Assembly (NCBI GenBank): GCA_013339765.2
Contig: CM023449.1
Coordinates: 221,159,555 to 221,223,554 of the forward strand
DNA from: Haemaphysalis longicornis
Lineage: Eukaryota; Arthropoda; Arachnida; Ixodida; Ixodidae
Direction: 5' to 3'
DNA: 64,000 bases
Below, piece after piece: positions 11,001 to 26,000 of the stretch. The translations under genes and the position numbers were made by a program. The stretch's first letter is position 1, and the number at the start of each line of letters is the position of its first letter. A model generated the notes under the pieces. It had not been told where the DNA came from and did no database searches. It worked only from the letters and a program-made list of their open reading frames with translations.

Positions 11001-14000
11001 AGCCACAAGGGTGAAAGAAAAGGCAAGCAAGAAAGTTATGGCTCAGCTTAAACTGCCTCTTATGATGTCGGAACCCTGTAGCATCCCTTCTTGTTAAGTT
11101 TTGAAAGCATAAGTTTGAGCTTTCACTAACCAATCCTTCCAGGTGGGTATGTGAGAGTTGTGGGTTGGTATGTTGACATCGCAGCCAAATTAAAGTTGAG
11201 TTGACCGTAAGCTTTCCACGGCAGCTTTCATCGTCACTGGCCAATCCCTTGAGTGGGTATGTATGAGGGTGGGTATGTTGACGTCACAGCAGAATGGAAA
11301 CTGGTAGAGCGAGAGAGAGAAAGAGAAATATTTGTATTTGTCGAGCACAGGCTGATATACGGGCCTCGCCCCATGAAAGGCATCCCTAGTCCGGGATTCC
11401 TTGGCTTCGACTGGCTGTCCTTGCTTGGCTCATCAGGTTGAACTGGATATCCAAGTCTGGGCTAGCCAAAGGAGCCCTCCACTGCTCGAAGGTGGGGTTG
11501 GGAATTGGAAGCAAGTCTGGAGTACATTGGTACGCCCATAGTATATGGTACAGGGTGTCAGGCTGGGCATCCTATAGTATTGTCTTTTGATGATTGCTGT
11601 CACTGACTTAGTCACTGGCCGATTCGCGTGAATGGGTATGTCATTTGGCGTATATTGAGCCTTAATTGTTAGGGGACAATAACGGTGGTTCGAGCCACAG
11701 GCCAAACAAAATCAAGCTTGTTTTAAGTCAAGCTGCGTGTTGCAACCGGTTGACGACATGAGGCCTCAAATCATAACATGGTCCATGAGCTTCTAGTGGC
11801 TGCTGTCATCGTAACTGGCCAGTTCACTTGGGTGGGTACGTTGCTTGGCCATTGCAGCCAATGGGAGTTTTTAACCATCTTTGATTGCACTTGCTGAACT
11901 CATTCAGGTAGTGTAGCACTTGCCTCTTTTATTCTCTGATTTCCCTGAACTTTCGAGAGAGGAAGGGCAGAAGCAGACGAGAAAAGGGCAGGGCCAGTTC
12001 CGCAGTAGTGGCACCTGCACTGAACTAATCATGAACTCGTGCAGAAAGTGCCGGCCAAATCGAAGAGACTTTTTATGAGGGGTTTCGTGCTGTGCCACAG
12101 TCTTCTAAACTGCCTCAGTGGGGCCGCAGGATACGCACTGCATTTTGGCAAGCCATAAACAGTTATTACATTTATTGTAAACTATGGACATGATGTGATG
12201 AATAAGTATGCTGTAAGTGGGATTGCCTGTGTTGCTGTTTCTAACCTTCAAAGGAACAGCTTAAAGATTTTTCATGAAAGCTGGGCTAAGCATGTTAAAC
12301 TGCAGCATTATTTGGCGTGTACCAATCATGTTTTCTCCAGCAGAGCATTTCGTCCATTTGTTTTAGCATTGCTCTTTTCTGATCCTACGGAAATGAGAGC
12401 TAGAATTATGTAATAGAGGTGAGAATTCCAAAATGCTAACAATCTCCGACTCGGATGATTTTTTTTTAATTGGTGCAGTAGGTATGGCGTGCAGGAGATG
12501 CTTTTCTGCGTATGCTTAATGACTTTGTGTGTGCTTGTAGGCACGTTTGTTTGTTCACGTTATATAGATACTTGATTGATTGGTAGGTCGATTGTGCGGT
12601 TTAACGTGCGCCGAAGCCACACCAGGGCTATGAGGTGCGCCGTAGTGGAGGTCTCCGGATTAATTTTTGACCATCCAAGGATCTTTAACATGCACTGAAA
12701 TGTCGACACAGTGGTGTTTTTGCTTTCCACCTCCATCAGAAAAGCAGCAGCCGCGGCCGGAATTCAACCCACTGCATTGGGCGCAGCAGCATAATGCCTT
12801 AGCCACTGAGCCGCCGCGGCTGGTCACTATATAGGTGCACATCCGAGCTTCACGTAGAGTGGCTGTGTATGCGATGGTGTGAGCCCATTGTCGTGCAAGA
12901 TTGCCCCCTCTGTTGTGGTCGTAGATGCTGCTCTCAGTCGCATGCCAATGGGGATAAACTTTGCACGCAGATGCACCCTCTAATCCAAGACTGCGTAAAG
13001 GCCACCTGCGAACACCTGGAGGCTGCCGCAGAGAAGGACGAAGACGTTGACATGAAGCAGTGAGCAAAGTCGCCAGAGTGGCAAGAATGGGATGGCCGTG
13101 CACGTGACTTGGAAGGTGCACTAGCGGGGGTAGTAGGGCAATCATGAAGAGCAAATACAGGCAGAGTGCTTTTGAAGATGCAAGGGAGCTTTGCATTTAC
13201 ACGGGGACAGGCAAAAATCAAATTTCTGAGAAATGAGGTAGCATCGAATTGCACTTGAAACCACTGTGATGCGGTTGTGGGAGATCATGAGGCGACCACC
13301 AAGGACACATGGTGTGCCTTCTTTAAGGCAATATAGATAAACTAAGGATATAAATTTACGTTAAAGGGTGGTGAAAAGGTTACGTGAGAAGCTGTGCAAT
13401 ATGGCTACAAATTAAATTCTGTCTTCTTGTCTTCTCTCTCCTTTTATCAAAGAATGCAGGTAATAAAAAAGCAGCAGCTCCGTATGTACTGCAGGGGCAA
13501 ATGCACAGCTGATGGATTAATATGCACACTGCAGTTCAAACAATGAATAGCTGCCAAAGAGGATTACAGGAGATTAGTTTTCAGTACCGCGGGGAACCTT
13601 TCTTCACCTATTCCTTGTTTTCGTGTCTTGTTTGGCTGGTATTAATTTCTTTAAGTTATAAACCAGCAGGCCCAATTTTTGACACTCCTTAGTTTCACAA
13701 CTAATACCTGTGCTACAGGTGCATTTCAAAGGCCTTCCAAAGGCCTTCGAACCAATGGTCTATCGAGTACCCCATTGTAGACACATAGGGTGCACTTATA
13801 AATGAGCTTTCAACTGTCAGTCAAAAGTTTCAGTGTAGCACAGGCATAAGATAGGAAGAAGGCCTGAGTGACTGCTTGTACTTCTTACAAATGCCTTAAA
13901 ATTATACCCGTTTCGTAACCTGTCCATGTTTCTATTAGTTTATGTTAATTTTTGAGGACTGTAGTTTTTTCCACCTCTTGACTCCCTTGCATGTGTCTCA

Positions 14001-17000
14001 CTCCTTACCAACAGACCGATGGTCAAATAACGTTGATTTTATTTCAGTAAAAAGAAAACGTTCAACTCTATTATTTAAACATTCAGATACAGTGGCTTAG
14101 TCAAATATCAAGCCCCAGAGATGCTATGTAGAAAAATGCATGCAGGGTGTCTGCTGCCAAAAATATTGGGGAATTTTCGGCAGATTTGGAGAGCCTGGAG
14201 AAGTCAGGGTAAACAAAGCAAGTGTGCACTTCTGTCAGGGTGAATTAGCCTTGACTTTATTGAAAGGGAGGAAAAGTTGAGGTAGTGATGGTTCCAGTAA
14301 GAGTGAACTCTGCTGAGGAGACCATGCAAGGCACAGAAAGAACGTAATTTGTTCGAACCGTTTACACAACGCTACTCGGCAGCTGCCGGTCTTCCTTTAT
14401 TGCAGTGTGCGGTATAATGGACGCTTTGCAGTCGTCACTGAGACCAGGCAGTGGAGAGAATGGGGCTCTTTGATTGTCAGTCTTGGACTCACCAGAGACT
14501 CCCTGAAAAGCAGTCCAGGATTTGTTTTAAGTGCAGAGCACTTTAGGGCGCACCTTTTCGTCGTAGTTCGCTGTAACGCTCGATGACAAGCAACTGCCGG
14601 AATCAGGCGGTGCAGTGAGATAATGGACCCAAGTAGAGCCTGGCGTTTCGTCGTAGGGTGTCTCACAGAAGCTTCGAAAACCAAGCGGTTTATATAGTCA
14701 TAACCATTTGGAACTTGTAAAATGCTGGCGTCTGTCATACATCTCACTAACATTTGACGCGAAATATGTGTAATTGAGGCAGCACCCGCATTCATTTAGT
14801 TAGGAAGGCTTGTTGGGATGGTTTTTGCGATAGTCAGCGAAAAAACGTGGCAGTGCAACGCTGGCGTGTGAAGGAGGACAAGCAAGCACAAAAAGAACAG
14901 AACTCCCGCTGGCGCTGTTTCAGGGAGGGGGTGCGAGAGCACTACACAGGTGGGAAATTTGAATTGCTTTGGGTGGTAGCAGCGAGCGGATAATGGCGCC
15001 AAACAGAGTGCTATACACCAAGCCCTTTGAAGTTGGTTTCTCTACTGTACATATAGCGCTACAGCCTATTATGGTGAATCACTTTCTCTGCACTTCCATC
15101 AGCTTTCATGCTGAGTGGAATGGCCTCGTTTCACATATACACTTCTGTGGCATGGAGAATCCTTGGGCTACCCACGGACTATCTTCAGTGAGTCTTACAC
15201 TGTAAATGAAAGAGCCTTACTGTGCTCTGTACGGTTCACACATAAGCTCCTGGTTGGCTTGTGTTTCCCCCCGAAGACAGCTTCAGCAAGGTGGCACAAA
15301 CTGTCATAACATTTCAAATTTCTGCCAAATGGACTTTTTCAGCATAACACCATGACGGAAGTGTCTATTTATGCCGCTATGTCTATTTATGTGCATAGAC
15401 ATTTATGTCTATTTATGCGCACTCCCTGCAATGGAGCTATGGGAGAGGAAATAAAGGTCAGTTTCTTGCTAAGCTGTGGTCTTCCAATGCTAGCACAGGC
15501 TCAAACAACAAATTGTGTAGGGGTGGTTACACTGACAGTTGCAATGACTGCAGGCAAGCTTTTTTGCTGAGTGACAAGTGTATACATACAAACGCGCTTT
15601 CGTCCTGGAGGGGACGGATCCTTGCGAGTTTGTGGTCACACTCTTGCACACTGCCACACTCCTCGACAGCTACAATGCAAAAGAAAAAAGAAAAACACAC
15701 AGTGCGGTGTTGTGTGTAATCAAGAGTGTGTGGGATTAGAAAGGATGGATAGGTCTACGCTGCTGAATATGAAATATGGGGCAGAGGGGGGGTGCATTCG
15801 CCCCCGGTCGCTTCTATGCACCCCTTAGGCAACGGTGGAAATGGACCATTGCAATACGGCATCTGAAATCACTAATTGTAAACTTAATTACCCTTTTAAA
15901 CGTAAGTGGCTAATGTATGTGCTACGCTACATTCTTGGGGGGCGACCAAACCACATAGCAAGACCCCACACACGGTAATGTCCTCATAAAGCTCCCCTGA
16001 AAGATTTAATGTGTCCAGGAAAAGGGGGAAAAAAAAAAACGAAAAACCCCCTCACTAATTTTTTTGGCAATCGGGCATTGGAGTTACTGTCCCACTACCA
16101 CATTTAAAGAGTGTGGCAATGCCGTGGCCTCAGAAAGTGGTCAACCGATCAAGTAATAACCCCAGCCTTGCACCACTAAGGGTTCTGGTGGGAGAGGGTC
16201 AATCGGTCGGATGCACCGAGTTCTGCGCAAGTCTGTCGATGATCTCTGCTGAGAATTTACTTGAGCATACAGCTAAACTTTGAAGCAATGCGAATGCTTG
16301 GACCTTGCTTGTTTTGTCGAATTTGTGCTATGCAGCAAAAGAAACAAGAAAGGCCTTTGACATCATTTCACCCCCTTAGTTTACAAACTGACGGGTATTT
16401 GTAATCTGCGGGGGGCATAAACTGATTTTGTAAGTTGTGTTTGCTGAGAAAGAACCTCACGTGTGACAAAGCCCCATAACGCACCTGGCCATTATCACTG
16501 GGTGAACATATCGTGCATTCGAAAATATTTGGTTCTGTTTGCCGCTGCTTCTTATACTTTGTGCTTGAAAATGTCCAATGTGACCTGCTATTCAATTTGC
16601 TGTATATTTTACGAACCCTTCTTTTCCGTTTTCTTTTTGAATAATGTAATGACTACTACTTACTGTTTGACTTGCATTTTCATACAAAATTATGCAATCT
16701 GCTCAACGCAACTGTCAAATCATTGTTGTTCCTTGACATACTTACTTGGGTGTGACAGCATCCAGCAGCAGTGTGTGAGCCTGTCTTGAAATAAAACAAA
16801 GTTCTGGCTCTCTGGGAATTTTAGAAAAGCACTAAGGGAAAAACCTAGAAAACTTGGGGAGTTTGGAAACTTCAACTTGGTAGGCAGGCAGCCTTGCATG
16901 TAAACACTGAATTCAAGGCCCATTTTATCACATTTAGCAGCTCATTTTATAACAGTGTTTGCAAAACCACGTGTGTGCTCTCTGGCTCTTGAACCATGCT

Positions 17001-20000
17001 ATGAAATCATGGCAAGCCAAAGTGCTGTTGAAGGCGTGGGAGTGAGGAAAACAGGCAAATAACAGTATATACATGTACTGAAGGCGCACATTATGTTGGG
17101 GGTCGTTGCCCTTTTAAGATAGCACCTTTTTTTCCCCCCCATTTTCTTTCGCACTTTCCAGGTTCTACGGCCACTACACGTTGGATGTAATTGCTAGGTG
17201 TGCATTCGGCACCAAGTTGGACTCCTACTCGGACAAGACCAGTCAATTTGTGGCAGCAGTTGAAGGAGCCTTCAAATTCACCTACAGGCAGATCCTGTCA
17301 CGTACGTTTCCATTTGGTCAAATAGTTTGTGTGTGTATGCATCTGTCGTAACCCCGCTGGGGGCGTCTGTTAAAGCGGATGTTTGCGTGTACTGTGCGGC
17401 ACCACGGACCCCGAGCACCCACGTGTAGCCGTGCGTGGCAGCGCCGTGTCCGGGGAAAAGAGGATCCTGGTGGTTGAGCCGATGCCGAGTGCTTGGACCT
17501 TTAAGGCCCCTTGGCGAAGGCAACACACCACTTTGGCCTCCGCTTCTCGTAGACGGCACCTCAGGTCTGACCCGCCCGGGGTAATCGGCAGTCGCCTTTT
17601 CCTGTCCTCCCCTTCACCTTTCCCTTTCCTGTCTCCTTTCTAGCAACTTTCCTGTCGTGTCATTCTTTCTCAGTTTCCTTTTTTCCTGGCGGCTAGGGTT
17701 AACCTTGTGTGGCGGACAACCCTGAGTTCAGCCATATTTGGTTGTAGCCGTGGTGTACAGCTGGCGTGGGCAGGACTTCTTGTGAGTTTCTGCCCCGTCC
17801 CCTTGTTGGGCTCCATGGTGGGCGGCTGGCACCATGGCCGAACAGATTTTTCATTTTATGGCTTCTTTTTTTTTTCGATCAACTGATCCCTCTCGTAAAA
17901 AATGGGGCACCAATGTAACCACGAAATTTTTCACGAAAAATGTCAACTTTCCGCGCTTCCATGCACAGTAACGACCCCGACAAAACTGCCCGACTTATCT
18001 TGCCATTTGTAGTTGCAAAAATGCTAACAACCACCATTGGTGAAGGCTACAAGATCAAGAAGCTAGCCAACGGAGACCTCCTCCTAGAACTACTCTACAA
18101 ACATCAGTGTGATAAACTGCCACAGCTAACGTCTTTTGGAGAGATCTCTGTAACTGTCAGCGAGCACCGATCACTAAATACAGTCCGCGGAGTCACCTCA
18201 GATGACGACCTAAAGTACTTGTCTGAGGAGGAGCTTCTAGAAGGGCTGAAAGAACAAAATGTCACAAATATCTACGGAGTCAAAATCAAACAGGAGAACA
18301 AAGAAATTGAGACTAAGCACATCGTCCTCACCTTCGCATCAAGCATCCTTCCAGAATCTGTAGAGGTGGGTTACACAAAGATGAAACGTAGACCCTACAT
18401 ACCAAACCCACGCCGATGCTACAAATGCCAACGCTACGGCCACGTATCTCTGAGCTGCCGGGGCCAAGAGACATGCGCCAAATGTATCCAACGAACACCT
18501 TGCCGCGAACTGCAAATCTGAACAACAACTCTGTGTGAACTGCAAGGGCAACCACGCAGCATACTCCCGTGCTTGCCAGCATGGAAAAAAGAAAAAGAAA
18601 TAATCACGCTCAAAGTGACGGAGAACCTAACATTTCACGAGGCGAGGAGGTGACTCTCACCGGTGCATACGCGATCCTACTCCATTGTGGTGCAACAGGG
18701 CGCAGCATCACAACGGTCTTACGCACCTGCTGAAGCCACACAGAGTGAAGTTCCAGCAAGGCCCCTTGTGCCCCCGGTGGAAGCAGCTAGCGCTGCGCCA
18801 CCACCTTCAAAGTGGGCTGCACGGACCCCTGGTTCGGCAGTCTCCAAGGCCTCACCTCACACGGTGAGGTCAAACAGTTCAACACACGTGCGTCCTGCAC
18901 AAACCTCCGGCGTCTCTGAATAGACGATGGACACAACTGAACGAGATTCTGCACCCTCTACGTTGGATGGGTGGCGGAACTCCCTAGACAACACAAGGAG
19001 AAACATGCCCCGAATCACAGGACCGAAAACCTAGTTTTCAGTCCATCAAAAAGCCAACATAGCATTCATTGGCCACTGGAATTGCAGAGGACTTTTAAAT
19101 AATTTAAATGACATCAAAGACATCTTCATCGCACACTCACCTGTGGCCGTTTGTGTTCAGGAAAGAAACTTTTACCAGGTCTTCCGCTGCGACCGAGAGC
19201 AGGCGAGTAGGCTCAGCAATAATTGTCCAAAATGGCGTAGCAGCTCGAGAAGACAAACTTAAAACTAGGCTAGAAGCAGTGGCTGTCACCCTGCTTGCAT
19301 TTAAAACAGTCACAGTGTGCTGTGTGTACATTGAACCACACCTCACAGTAACACTGCAAGATTTTGAAGACTTGGTAAACCAACTACCGGAGCCGTTTTT
19401 AATACAGTTAAACCTCGATGTAACGAACTTCAATGTAACGAAACCCTCGATGTAACGAACCACGGAATTTTTTGTAACTTCAAGTGTATGCACACCATGT
19501 ATTTTCACCCTCTGTGTAACGAAGTCCCGTTTGCCGGAATTTCAATGTAACGAAGTTTCATGGAGAACGAGGCACGATATTTAAGTTGTAGAAGTAGATT
19601 TTGGGAGACGCAAGCGCCGAAATGGGGTCCCAATAAAACGCGAACGGCGACACGGGTCGCCCAATGCCGCGGATGCAGCCAGCCACGGAGTCTTTGATTA
19701 AGTCCCTTGCCTACAAACTGCGTGGCGTGCATACACGGCTGGCGCACTGTTTCTGTCGGAGCTTAATCGTCTACGGCTTAATCGGCATCAGCGTGAACCG
19801 CACGCAGCGTTTTCTCCCTGCAAAAACGCAAAACGCGCCCCACAAGCCACGGGCGCGCTGATGCAGCCGCGGAGACCACCCGCGCGATGCGGGTAGCTCC
19901 AGCGACCGCTTCTAACCTCTCGCTGAAACGCTACTCGAGGGGCATATGAGAGGGGCGTGCGAGAAAAAAAGCGGATAACGTGGGCGAAATTTTTATTGTA

Positions 20001-23000
20001 AAACGTGACACGCGCCGCTTACAAAAGCGCCCATCAAATATCCTCCGCGGTGGTAAGCCTAATCGCCTAATCGCCACTGGCGTTGCCGCCGCCGCCGCCG
20101 CCGCAAGCCGCCGCTTTGAACTTCGTTCGAGTTCGCTCATGCTTGTTGGGTTTCGTCGTCCCAGCAAGCATTTGTGAATCTCTATGAGCCTTGCACGCGC
20201 GTTTTTTTTTTTTTTTTTTTCACACCGGCGTCCGCGATTGCGTGCCGGCGGCGGGAAGTGACTCGCGCTGCGCGCAGCAGTGGGAGGAGCCTGACCAGTT
20301 TCGCCAATGGGGAGGCGCGCACTCTATGGCGGGAGCTTCGGAGCGCTCGGGGATGCCGGCTGGCTAGACGATAAGGCCGCCGCGAAGGATATTTGATGGC
20401 CGCTCTCGTAAGCGGCGCGTATGACGTTTTACAGTGAAAATTTTGCCCACGTTACCAGCCTTTTTTCTCGCATACCCCTCTCGTTTGCCCCTCGAGTTGC
20501 GTTTCAGCGAGCGGTTAGAATCGGTCGCTGGAGCTACGTATATACCCGCATCGCGCGGGTGGTATCCGCGGCTGCGTCAGCGCGCCTGTGGCTTGCGGGG
20601 CGCGTTTTTTCGGGAAGAAAACGCTCCATGCGGATCACGCTGATGCCCGCGTAGACGATTAAGCACCGATAGAAACAGAAACTGTGCGCCGGCCGTGTAT
20701 GCGCGCCACGTTTTCTTTTTCAGGAAACGCTTCACGGGATGAACGCTTCATTATAACCGCGAATTTCAATGTAGCGAAATTTCAATGTAACGAGGTAAAT
20801 TACGAATTTTACCGACTTCGTTACATCGAGGTTTAACTGTAGTTGGCGATTTTAATGGCCACTCTACTTTTTGGGGGAGCGAAAAAACTGACGCAAGGGG
20901 TCAGATTGTAGAGGATTTTATTCTATCCAATAATATTTGTCTTTTAAACACCGGCAAACCTACATACTGCTCTCCAAGCTCAGGAAAAATAAGCTGCATA
21001 GATTTGTCTTTTAGTTCACCGAGTGTTTTTAGCGATTTTAAGTGGTATGTCATTGACAACCCATATGGGAGCGATCATCTACCTGTAAGCATTAGCTTAA
21101 CATCATCACCAATCCTTATCCCGACGAAACCACGCAGGTGGAAACTTCAGTCTGCTGATTGGGGACTTTTTACTTCCGGAGCAGATTTAGACCAAGTTTT
21201 TTCAGACACTCTGAGCATCGATGAATTGAATGAAAGGTTTACATCTTGCATTCTTAAGGCTGCACGCTTTAGCTTATTGCCACAGTCCTCGGGAATGGTG
21301 AGACAAACACAACAAAGTATGGTGGACGCAAGAGTGTAAGGAAGCCAAAAGCAGCAAAACAAAGCATGGGGAGTCTTGCGAAGGTATCCAACGCAAGAAA
21401 AATTTATTAGAGTTTAAAAGGAAACGAGCTAAAGCCTGATACATTCGGCGGAGTGCCGATAAAGCTTCATGAAAAAATCATGTTTCGTCTATAAACAGCT
21501 CGGTCACATACAAAAATGTGGGAGCAAGTTTGGAAACTCAATGGCACGTACCCCCCTTTTACAGTTCCCCTTCTAACAGCAGCTGGTGTACAATGTAGCC
21601 TGGAAGAGCAGGCGGATATACTGGGTGAACATTTCCCCAGCGTTTCCAGTTCTCTGCATTGCACAGAAGCATTTTTTAAAATACAAACGCACTGCAGAGA
21701 AACAAAAACTTCCAACACACAATGGCACAAACGAACCTTATAATAGTTTAATAAACGCTCCAACAATTGAAGAGAGCTTTATCGGCTGGTAAGCAGGCTG
21801 CACCCGGCCCAGATGATATACATTATGAAATGCTCGCACATCTCTCGGGTCCTTCTGTAGAAGCACTTCTAAAGTTGTTTAACAAAATTTGGGTATCGGG
21901 AAGGATGCTGGCAGCCTGTAAAAAAGCATTTATTGTAGCCTTACTAAAGCCCGGAAAGCCGCCAACGTCCCCTAGTAGTTATAGACCAATAGCTCTTACG
22001 AGCTGTCTAGCCAAACTTTTGAACTTGTCGTGAATACCAGGTTAGGTTTTGTCCTATAATCAAATGAACTTCTTGACATTCTCCATTGCGGTTTTAAAAA
22101 GGTGTGCTCAACAACTGACCATCTTGTCCGCGTCGAAAATGCCATATGAGAAGCATTTATACACAAACAACACCGTCTTGCGTCTTTTTGATCTTGAGAA
22201 GGCTTATGACACTACATGGAGGTTTGGAATAATGCGGGATTTAGTAGAATTAGGCATCCGTGGAAGAATGCTGAATTGCCTGAATGACTTCATGACAAAT
22301 CGTTCATTTCAAGTGCGCCTGGGCTCAACCCTGTTGAGGAATTTTGTACAGGAGAATGGGGTCCCTCAGGGCTGTATTCTTAGCACAACACTGTTTGTCG
22401 TAAAAGTGACTCCATATCCAAAATAATTCCAAGGTCGATTATGTATTCTGTCTATGTTGATGACCTTCAAATAGCTTGCACATCCTCCAATGTAACGACA
22501 TGTGAGAGGACAAGTACAGTTGGACTATAAATAAACTGACAACATGGGCAGACTGAAATGGTTTCCAGTTTTCACCGCACAAAACAGTCGCTACTCTTTT
22601 CTCACTCAAACAAGGCCTGCAGACCGACCCCACCCTACACCTAAGAGAAATAAATTTACCCATACAAAATGAACACAATTTCTCGGCATAACATTTGACA
22701 AAAAACTCACTTTCCTGCCTCGCATCAATATCTTGAAAAAGAAAGCATCCCGAGCTCTAAATATACTTAAGGTTCTGTCACGCAAACAGCTGAGGTTCCG
22801 ACAGATCATGCCTTCTACAAGTTTATACGCTCCGTTGTTCCTACTTTGCTTATAGGCTATGGTTGCATTGTGTATGGCTCAGCAAGGCAGTCCTACATAA
22901 AACGACTGGACCCCATACATAATTTAGGTTTACGTCCTCATCTGGTGCATATAGGACATCACCCATTAGCAGTATTTATGTTGAAACCAATGAACCACCA

Positions 23001-26000
23001 CATACATACAGAAGAACCATGCTGACATGCTCATTCATCCGAAAAATCCGTTCACTACCGAAGCATCTGTGCTAACCCATAGTTACGAAATGCCCGTCTA
23101 GGACACTGTTTAATAACAAACCCCAAGCTATTAGACCATTGCTCCTCCGGTTTGAAGACAAATGCCAAGAACTTAGTATGCTGGACACATTACCTGGGAC
23201 TGCCCAAAGAACAAAACAACTGCCACCTTGGTATACATTCCCTTCTGCGTACGATTTTACACTGACACACTTTCGAAAAAAGAAAACGCCGCTTGAACAC
23301 ACATTACAGGAGTTTTTGGCACTAAACGAAAAATACAAAGGCTACACCTCATTTTACACAGACGGTTCCAAGACGTCATATTATGCTGCGAGTGCAATAA
23401 TACAAGGTGAATGGGAGGGGATCAGGTTACCTCAGTGCGCCTCGGTTTTCACAGCGGAGTCTTGTGCCATTGCTGTGGCTGTAGAAAGAATAAGGAAGGA
23501 AAGCATTCCGAAAAGTGTTATCTCCACAGACTCGCTCAGCGCGATCACAGCCCTACATTACAAAAATGCAGCTCAACCCATAATAGGAGACATAATACAC
23601 AATTTAGTGAGAGCAAAAACACAGGGACAGGAAATTAAGTTGTGCTGGGTTCCTAGCCACGTTGGGATCAATGGTAATGAGAGAGCCGATGCATTAGCTG
23701 CACAGGCTGGTAGCAAAACAGTAACACAAGTACATATTCCTCATAGCGACTGTATGAAATTTATATGGAGTAAACTAAGAGAAGCATGGCAGTCCTCATG
23801 GGATAACGAAACAAACAACAAACTTCACATAGTTAAACCCACTGTAACAGAGTGGGAATCAAACAAACATGAATGCTTCACAGGAGTTATTTTATGTCGT
23901 CTCCGCATTGGACATACACATCTGATACATAACTTCTTTCTTATGAAAGAAGATCAACCGAGATGTGAGGAATGTGACCAAGAGCTAACAGTAAACCACA
24001 TGTTACTCTCATGCACGAAATTTGAGGCCCTGAGAAGAAAGCATTGTAGGCTGTTCTACGACGAACACATTCCATTTCACCCCAGTCTACTTTTAGGAGA
24101 AAGCGCTCTTGTTAAAATTTCCTCCGTTTTTAGTTTTATAAACGAAGCGGGGCTTCTAAACAAGCTGTAACGCTGTAACAATCAGTTATTATCCACAAAA
24201 TACACAAAACCTTCTGTTTGTTGCATGATAGCCTAAGTTGCTTATGTGCCGTAAAACACAACGCAACACGCATCTGTCATAAAATAAGTCCTGGCGGCAT
24301 TTGCGGGGTAAAATTTTTGATCTATTGATACTCCTTCTTTTTCCCTCACAGTGCTGTTCCCAGGCCTGCTGAAAGCTCTCAGAATAAATGCAGCATCCGA
24401 CGTACGCTACCGCTTCTTCAGAGACCTTTTCCAACGGATCATGGCCGAAAGGAAGGAAAAACAGCAGGTTTGTAGAGCAAGCAGGCTTGAAAGTACGGCA
24501 CCCAGTGCTGGTTTCTCCTGTTAGCCACATGGCTGCATTTACAAGTGTGTTGTTTATGGGGCCAGTATTTGTGCAGCTGTAGCTTTACGATCATGGCTTT
24601 GAGCAGCCTTTTCTAAAATAAATAACAATGCCTAATTTCAGAAAATCTGAAGTAGTACTTTTAAGGGTGGGCAAATATTCGACACTTTCGGATAGCAGAG
24701 GGAATAATACAATATTCAGTACGACTTTTAATTGAAAAGCAGTTAGTGTGTGTACTTTGTACCTTGTTGAAAAGAAAAGAAAAAAAAGGGCCCCATTGAA
24801 AACACATGCGAAGTATGTCCTTTGCAGTGAGTGGAAATGAGCGAAGAACACTTTACTTCTTCTGATTGTTGCAAAAAATGCCCCTGCTTGCTACGGTAGC
24901 GGCGGCAGGCTTACCCAGGAATGCACCAGTTCTCTGAGGCCGGTAGGCAGGTTGGGAGCAACGGTAACATTGTCGGTCAAGCGGTCAACACTGGCTGCAA
25001 AGCATGGCTGTGAACTGCCATGATCTCGGTTTTGTCCTCAAATGAAGTGCAACAGTCAATGATATTTTTTAACACCTATTATGTTCCTTGTGTCTTACGG
25101 GAAGAATGGCAAACTTGTCTAGCCTTGTACCGTGACACCCAGATAAAGCTTTCTAGACAAGGCCTCGACTCCCTTTGCAGTGACAAAGCTGGTTTGCCAG
25201 ACGTGCGTGTTTATTAGTGTGCACTTATTAGGCATCAAATGTTTTTAGCGGAACTGATGTTTAAGACTTTTGTGCAGGCTGGTACATTTGCAGTTGAGAA
25301 GTTAGCAATTGAATTAATACGTTGTCAGTACTGAGACAGGGACCCATTAGCAGAGGGTCACAAAGCAGGGATCATAGCATTGAACTATGAGGGGAATGTC
25401 TGTGAGGTTTCTTAAATCGGGCTGTTTTTTTCATGCCTTGCATTGCCCCGCGCACCAAGTAGCTTATGTGAATGGTCATAGAACTGCTGCATTTTTTGTT
25501 GCTGTTAGATTTCCCCTGGTGTTTAAAATCATTCCTTAGCACTCCACTGTGGCATGCCTCGCAGGCCAGATGTAAAACTTCAGCGCTAAACCCTAATCCG
25601 CCTCTTCAATTGCCGTGTGCTGCCACCTAGCGTGCCTAGCGGAAATTGAAGCGGCAGGGTTCGCCGGCGTTTCCTCCGGCTGCGTTCTCGTTGTATGCAC
25701 GCCAATCCCGCATTACGGCGAGGAGCAGCCGAAGTTTTTCTTCTGCGTTGGTGTTATAACGCCTTAAGATGACAGCCCCGGGTCATCACATAATACCAGG
25801 CGGCTTCTTATCACTGAATGAGGGCTGGCAGAGAAATCTCGGACAGATCCGTGTGCCGTCCGAGCAGCAGAGCGAGCAGTACTTGGAGTCGTCTGGCATG
25901 AACTGCGATCGCCAGCTCAACAAAGGCCGGCAGTTCGCACACGGCCTTTAAGCGCTGGACACATGTACGATTGGTACACGTGATTCGCATGCGACTGGTC

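Larger units (their letters stand above)
8242..12970 (+). other. P450 intron (4.7 kb) with transposon debris
   Basis: Contains a possible inverted-repeat element at 9471-10455, an (ATT)n microsatellite, a recurring motif at 11120-11860, an antisense LINE tail near 11300-11705 and an antisense SINE at 12572-12822. The remainder shows no coding signal. Confidence 0.75.
17345..24258 (+). mobile_element. Degenerate I/R1-type LINE (non-LTR retrotransposon)
   Basis: Components in order: a GC-rich 5' region, ORF1 with zinc knuckles (from 17940), an APE-type endonuclease (19050-21085, split), a reverse transcriptase with YVDD (to about 22500), and RNase H plus a C-terminal Cys/His region (to 24170). 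The presence of RNase H points to the I superfamily. Several frameshifts and stops make it inactive. Both outer limits are approximate: the 5' start is set by a change to GC-rich sequence and the 3' end by GTAAAACACAACGCAAC. It is in the same orientation as the P450 gene. Confidence 0.85.
17302..24351 (+). other. P450 intron (7 kb) almost filled by a LINE
   Basis: Between the exons lie a same-strand LINE (about 17345-24258) and, within it, the foldback element at 19405-20839. Only about 130 bases of likely native intron remain. Confidence 0.8.

Noticed and set aside
12660..13254. Two long minus-strand frames overlapping the exon at 12971
   Set aside because: They run through a SINE and an antisense P450 exon; neither has a domain.
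25769..25951. 60-codon plus-strand open frame in a GC-rich patch
   Set aside because: No recognisable domain, no splice connection to the P450 phases, and it overlaps palindromic sequence.
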